DNA of 7,612 bases, from NCBI GenBank assembly GCA_004524515.1, contig SDNV01000126.1, forward strand, positions 1 through 7,612, written 5' to 3'. The notes below the pieces were generated by a model. That model had not been told where the DNA came from. It made no database searches and worked only from the letters and a program-made list of their open reading frames with translations. Below are positions 5,224 to 7,612 of this stretch, one piece after another. Position 1 is the stretch's first letter; every line of letters starts with the position of its first letter. Source of the DNA: Promethearchaeota archaeon (lineage in GTDB: Archaea > Asgardarchaeota > Lokiarchaeia > Sigynarchaeales > SOKP01). A program made the position numbers and the translations under genes.

Positions 5224-6017
5224 TGAAATCTAAAGGTTTTAAATCAAATCATTTATTATTTTTTTCATTAAAAAAGCTTATTTTTAGAATAAATTTGAAT
5301 TTTCGTAAATATATCGAGTTTAAAAAGGGATCTATTCCTGTTGTGTTATCTTGCCCACATGGGGGTTTTTTAAAACCGCCTTTTATTCCAAATAAGCTCA
5401 AAGGATCCCAATTAGCCGATAAAAATAAATATCTTATATCCAAAAGAATAATTCAAGAATTAAATCGAAGAAAAACTAGACCTTACTATATTTTAAGCAA
5501 AATCCATAGAAGTAAAATAGATTTCAATCGTCCAGCTAGATCTCATGATGCTTATAATCATGAATCTATTGATGCTAAAAAAATTCACGAATATTATCAT
5601 CAAATCATCATAGAATTCTATGAAGAAAGTGTTTCCCTATATAATAGATGCTTATTTATTGATCTTCATGGATTTACGAAACCCCATATTGATTATCCAG
5701 ATATAATTTTTGGTAATATTTTTGGTAAAACTTTAAAGATTAGGAATGATTCAAAAGCTAAAGATTTAGTAGAATATTGGGGCTTTTCTGATATGGTCCA
5801 ACAATTTTCAAGACATTTTACGTTAGATGATGGATTAGGGATAACAAATTTTAATCTTGCCTATTCTGGAGGTTACATTACTCATCAGTTCTATAAAAAA
5901 AATAAAGTGAATGCATTTCAGCTCGAAGTTGCCAAGTATATCAGAGAAAATCGTGAATTAACAAAAAAATTTGTGGAAATTTTTGTTGAAAATATAATCC
6001 AAAGTTTAGCTAAATAA
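5223..6017 (+). CDS. N-formylglutamate amidohydrolase-family protein
   Basis: The 264-residue protein carries the family's landmarks in order: SCPHGG (His46), HRSKIDFNRP (residues 95-104), FIDLHG (Asp147, His149), SGGYITHQF (215-223) and NAFQLEV (Glu235). Known members are zinc-dependent hydrolases, related in fold to zinc carboxypeptidases, that split N-formyl-L-glutamate to formate and glutamate in histidine breakdown. His46, His149 and Glu235 sit where metal-binding or catalytic residues are expected. No other histidine-degradation gene is nearby, and many relatives have unproven substrates, so deacylation of another N-acyl amino acid or peptide is possible. The N-terminal 35 residues are basic and hydrophobic but not a clear signal peptide. 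The ATG overlaps the preceding stop by one base. Confidence 0.93.
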   Translation: MKSKGFKSNHLLFFSLKKLIFRINLNFRKYIEFKKGSIPVVLSCPHGGFLKPPFIPNKLKGSQLADKNKYLISKRIIQELNRRKTRPYYILSKIHRSKIDFNRPARSHDAYNHESIDAKKIHEYYHQIIIEFYEESVSLYNRCLFIDLHGFTKPHIDYPDIIFGNIFGKTLKIRNDSKAKDLVEYWGFSDMVQQFSRHFTLDDGLGITNFNLAYSGGYITHQFYKKNKVNAFQLEVAKYIRENRELTKKFVEIFVENIIQSLAK

Positions 6018-6107
6018 TTGGTTTTGAAACTTTATTAAATTAAAAATTTATTACCTATTAAAATGTAAATATTAATATCAATCAATATTCTAAGAAAATG
6101 AAAAATA

Positions 6108-7241
6108 ATGAATGAAAATATATTATTGGAACAAATATCATCATGTATAGATTGCAAAAATTGCAATGAAGTATGTGATACTTTTCTAGTTACCCAAAAT
6201 CCTCTCCAATCCCCCAACGGAAGATTAAAAATTGCTGAAAAAGTTTTTCATAATAAAGAAATCGCCGAAGAAGAGAAGTTTGGACTTTATACTTGCACTT
6301 TATGTGCATTATGCGATCTGAGATGTGAGCAGAGTATTGAAATTTCTAAAATTATTCATGCTTCTAAAATCAAATTAGTTGAGCAGAATAAGGCCCCATA
6401 TGAAATCCATAATAAAATAATAGCAGGTATCGTTGATAATGACAATTCTGTGGGGGGTAACCCGGAAGAAAGATTGGATTGGTTACCTGATGCATATAGA
6501 AAAAGTGAAGTATACGAAAATAAGGATTCGGATACTCTCTTATTTTTAGGATGCATGTCTTCTTTTAGGGTAAAAGAAAGTGCTAGTGCCTCATATGAGA
6601 TACTCAAGCAAGCGGGTTTTGATTTTAAGATTTTTGAGCATGAACCTTGTTGTGGAGAATATACTTATTCTGCCGGAAAATTGGATTTAGCTAAAAAGAC
6701 ATTTCATGATAATTTTGAACGGTTTAAAAAAAATGGTATAAAAAATATTATTGTAACCTGCGGCGGATGCTTTTATGCTTTTAATAATGTATATCCTGAA
6801 TATGTTGAGGGTTGGGATATTAAAGTTAACCATATCATACAAGTTGTGCATGAACTAGAAAAAAATGGTAAAATAAAATTAAACAAACTTAAAAGAGAGG
6901 TCACATATCATGATGCGTGTCGTATGGGTAGAAAAATTAAAGATATGGATATTTATGATGAACCACGCGAAATTCTAGAGAAATGCGGTTTTTCTATCAA
7001 TGAATTGGAAGCAAACCGAGTAAATTCTCTATGTTGTGGGGCGGGTTCAGGAGTGAGAGGGGTAGATAGCGAATTATGCATTAGTATGGGCTCTAATTTA
7101 GTGAATACAGCAAAAGATGATGAAATTATAAGTTCTTGTCCTCTATGTGTTTTTAATTTTAGATATGTGGATTACAAAAAAAAATTAGGTAAAAATTTTC
7201 GTTATATTACTGACTGTATTTTAGAAGCCCTCGAAAAATAA
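6108..7241 (+). CDS. Iron-sulfur oxidoreductase, HdrD/GlpC-type (two CCG domains)
   Basis: The 377-residue protein starts with two ferredoxin-type [4Fe-4S] motifs: Cys13, 16, 19, 23 and Cys63, 66, 69, 73, separated by the SPNGRLKIA segment usual in this family. Two CCG domains follow. The first has Cys149, Cys181-Cys182-Gly and Cys218/Cys221; the second has Cys271, Cys310 with Cys309-Cys310-Gly, and Cys344/Cys347. All ligands are present, so non-cubane cluster binding as in heterodisulfide reductase HdrB/HdrD is plausible. Relatives pass electrons in heterodisulfide reduction or in glycolate, lactate or glycerol-3-phosphate oxidation, usually beside a flavoprotein subunit. No FAD-linked oxidase, HdrE or HdrA is in the window, so the donor and acceptor are unknown. 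It is cytoplasmic or membrane-peripheral, with no membrane helix. The start ATG lacks a Shine-Dalgarno site. Confidence 0.95.
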   Translation: MNENILLEQISSCIDCKNCNEVCDTFLVTQNPLQSPNGRLKIAEKVFHNKEIAEEEKFGLYTCTLCALCDLRCEQSIEISKIIHASKIKLVEQNKAPYEIHNKIIAGIVDNDNSVGGNPEERLDWLPDAYRKSEVYENKDSDTLLFLGCMSSFRVKESASASYEILKQAGFDFKIFEHEPCCGEYTYSAGKLDLAKKTFHDNFERFKKNGIKNIIVTCGGCFYAFNNVYPEYVEGWDIKVNHIIQVVHELEKNGKIKLNKLKREVTYHDACRMGRKIKDMDIYDEPREILEKCGFSINELEANRVNSLCCGAGSGVRGVDSELCISMGSNLVNTAKDDEIISSCPLCVFNFRYVDYKKKLGKNFRYITDCILEALEK

Positions 7242-7269
7242 TATCTAAAAATTTATTTTTGCATTCAGT

Positions 7270-7338
7270 ATGATACGAGGATATATATATTTGGACGTGA
7301 AAGCAGAGTTTCACGAAGATCAATTTTTTAGTTATTAA
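7270..7338 (+). other. Hairpin with T-tract inside a tiny open frame
   Basis: CGTGAAA (7296-7302) and TTTCACG (7309-7315) form a perfect 7-bp stem with loop GCAGAG, followed by ATTTTTTA at 7324-7331. This could end the transcript of the iron-sulfur gene, whose stop is 55 bases upstream. The same segment is a 22-codon frame from ATG 7270 to TAA 7338 (MIRGYIYLDV, then KAEFHEDQFFSY), less A+T-rich than its surroundings, so it may instead be a very small gene or a gene remnant. TATATATATA at 7282-7291 could also be a promoter. The readings cannot be separated from sequence alone. Confidence 0.3.
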
Positions 7339-7364
7339 AAAGTGAAATTTATGATTGCTTTATA

Positions 7365-7380
7365 GAATATAAATATAAAC
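7365..7380 (+). promoter_or_regulatory. TATA-like promoter of the small acidic-protein gene
   Basis: GAATATAAATATAAAC is a TATA-like element. A start about 25 bases downstream gives a leader of about 45 bases before ATG 7446. The T-rich stretch just after it makes the exact start uncertain. Confidence 0.35.
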
Positions 7381-7445
7381 TATTTTTTCTAAAGATGGTT
7401 CTTAACTATTAGAATTAAGCAATTAAATATTAGTGAAAATTTCTT

Positions 7446-7601
7446 ATGAGTAAGGAAGAAAAAGAATATGATGAGGAAGATGACTTAGACGATATTTTGG
7501 AAAAAGAATTTGAAAGACAAGATCAGATCCATCCTAGATGTAGAATTAGTGATAATACTGACGAACGAAAAAAGAGATGGAAAGAGAAATATGGTAATTA
7601 A
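7446..7601 (+). CDS. Small acidic protein with DLDDILEKE motif
   Basis: This 51-residue ORF runs from ATG 7446 to TAA 7601. It opens MSKEEKEYDEEDDLDDILEK, strongly acidic and probably helical, continues through RQDQIHPRCRISDN, and ends basic (ERKKRWKEKYGN), so charge changes from negative to positive along the chain. The segment DLDDILEKEF (residues 13-22) resembles the two DxDxLLEEE motifs in the surface-protein tail near the other end of the window. There is one Cys, no paired metal ligands and no membrane helix. The family is not recognised. Non-random composition, a TATA-like box upstream and a complete frame support it as a real gene. Confidence 0.65.
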   Translation: MSKEEKEYDEEDDLDDILEKEFERQDQIHPRCRISDNTDERKKRWKEKYGN

Positions 7602-7612
7602 CACGCAAATTA

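Noticed and set aside
6098..6115. ATG at 6098 as an earlier start for the iron-sulfur gene
   Set aside because: It is in another frame and meets TGA after five codons.
7242..7445. tRNA or C/D-box RNA in the last intergenic gap
   Set aside because: TATGATA near 7269 only loosely resembles a C box and no D box follows. No cloverleaf or T-loop sequence was found.

Overview
The window is A+T-rich DNA that most likely comes from an Asgard archaeon (Promethearchaeota, Lokiarchaeia-like). Several things suggest this: two stand-alone Roadblock/LC7 proteins and a longin-like protein; a surface protein with Ig-like beta domains, one membrane anchor and a long Lys/Glu-rich tail; archaeal TATA-type promoters; and few Shine-Dalgarno sites. 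The lineage is inferred from gene content alone.

Left part (1-1738, + strand): the 3' part of a gene for a large Ig-like surface protein. Its frame is broken by one in-frame TAG at 248-250, but stays open on both sides of it, so the fragment 2-250 and the downstream ORF look like one interrupted gene. After the beta domains come a transmembrane helix and a strongly basic tail with two copies of an acidic DxDxLLEEE motif.

Middle (1847-4556): two Roadblock genes on the - strand, separated by a 361-base gap that holds a nested inverted repeat. The second is built like eukaryotic dynein light chain roadblock (DYNLRB/LC7). Divergent from it is a longin-like gene on the + strand, so three proteins of the Roadblock/longin fold group sit together, although no GTPase gene is in view. 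A metallo-beta-lactamase-fold hydrolase and a winged-helix regulator follow on the - strand. The regulator starts at TTG, and a 34-bp near-perfect inverted repeat lies over its promoter, suggesting autoregulation.

Right part (4840-7601, + strand): a polyampholyte protein with seven DKDKK repeats, coupled by a TAATG overlap to an N-formylglutamate amidohydrolase-family gene. Then come an HdrD/GlpC-type iron-sulfur protein with all expected cysteines and a 51-residue acidic protein that shares the DLDxxLExE motif of the surface-protein tail. Gaps between genes carry TATA-like boxes, a short hairpin and T-rich tracts.

The genes do not form one obvious pathway. The most coherent themes are small-GTPase-regulator folds in the middle and charged low-complexity proteins at both ends. 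No tRNA, rRNA, CRISPR array or insertion sequence was recognised.
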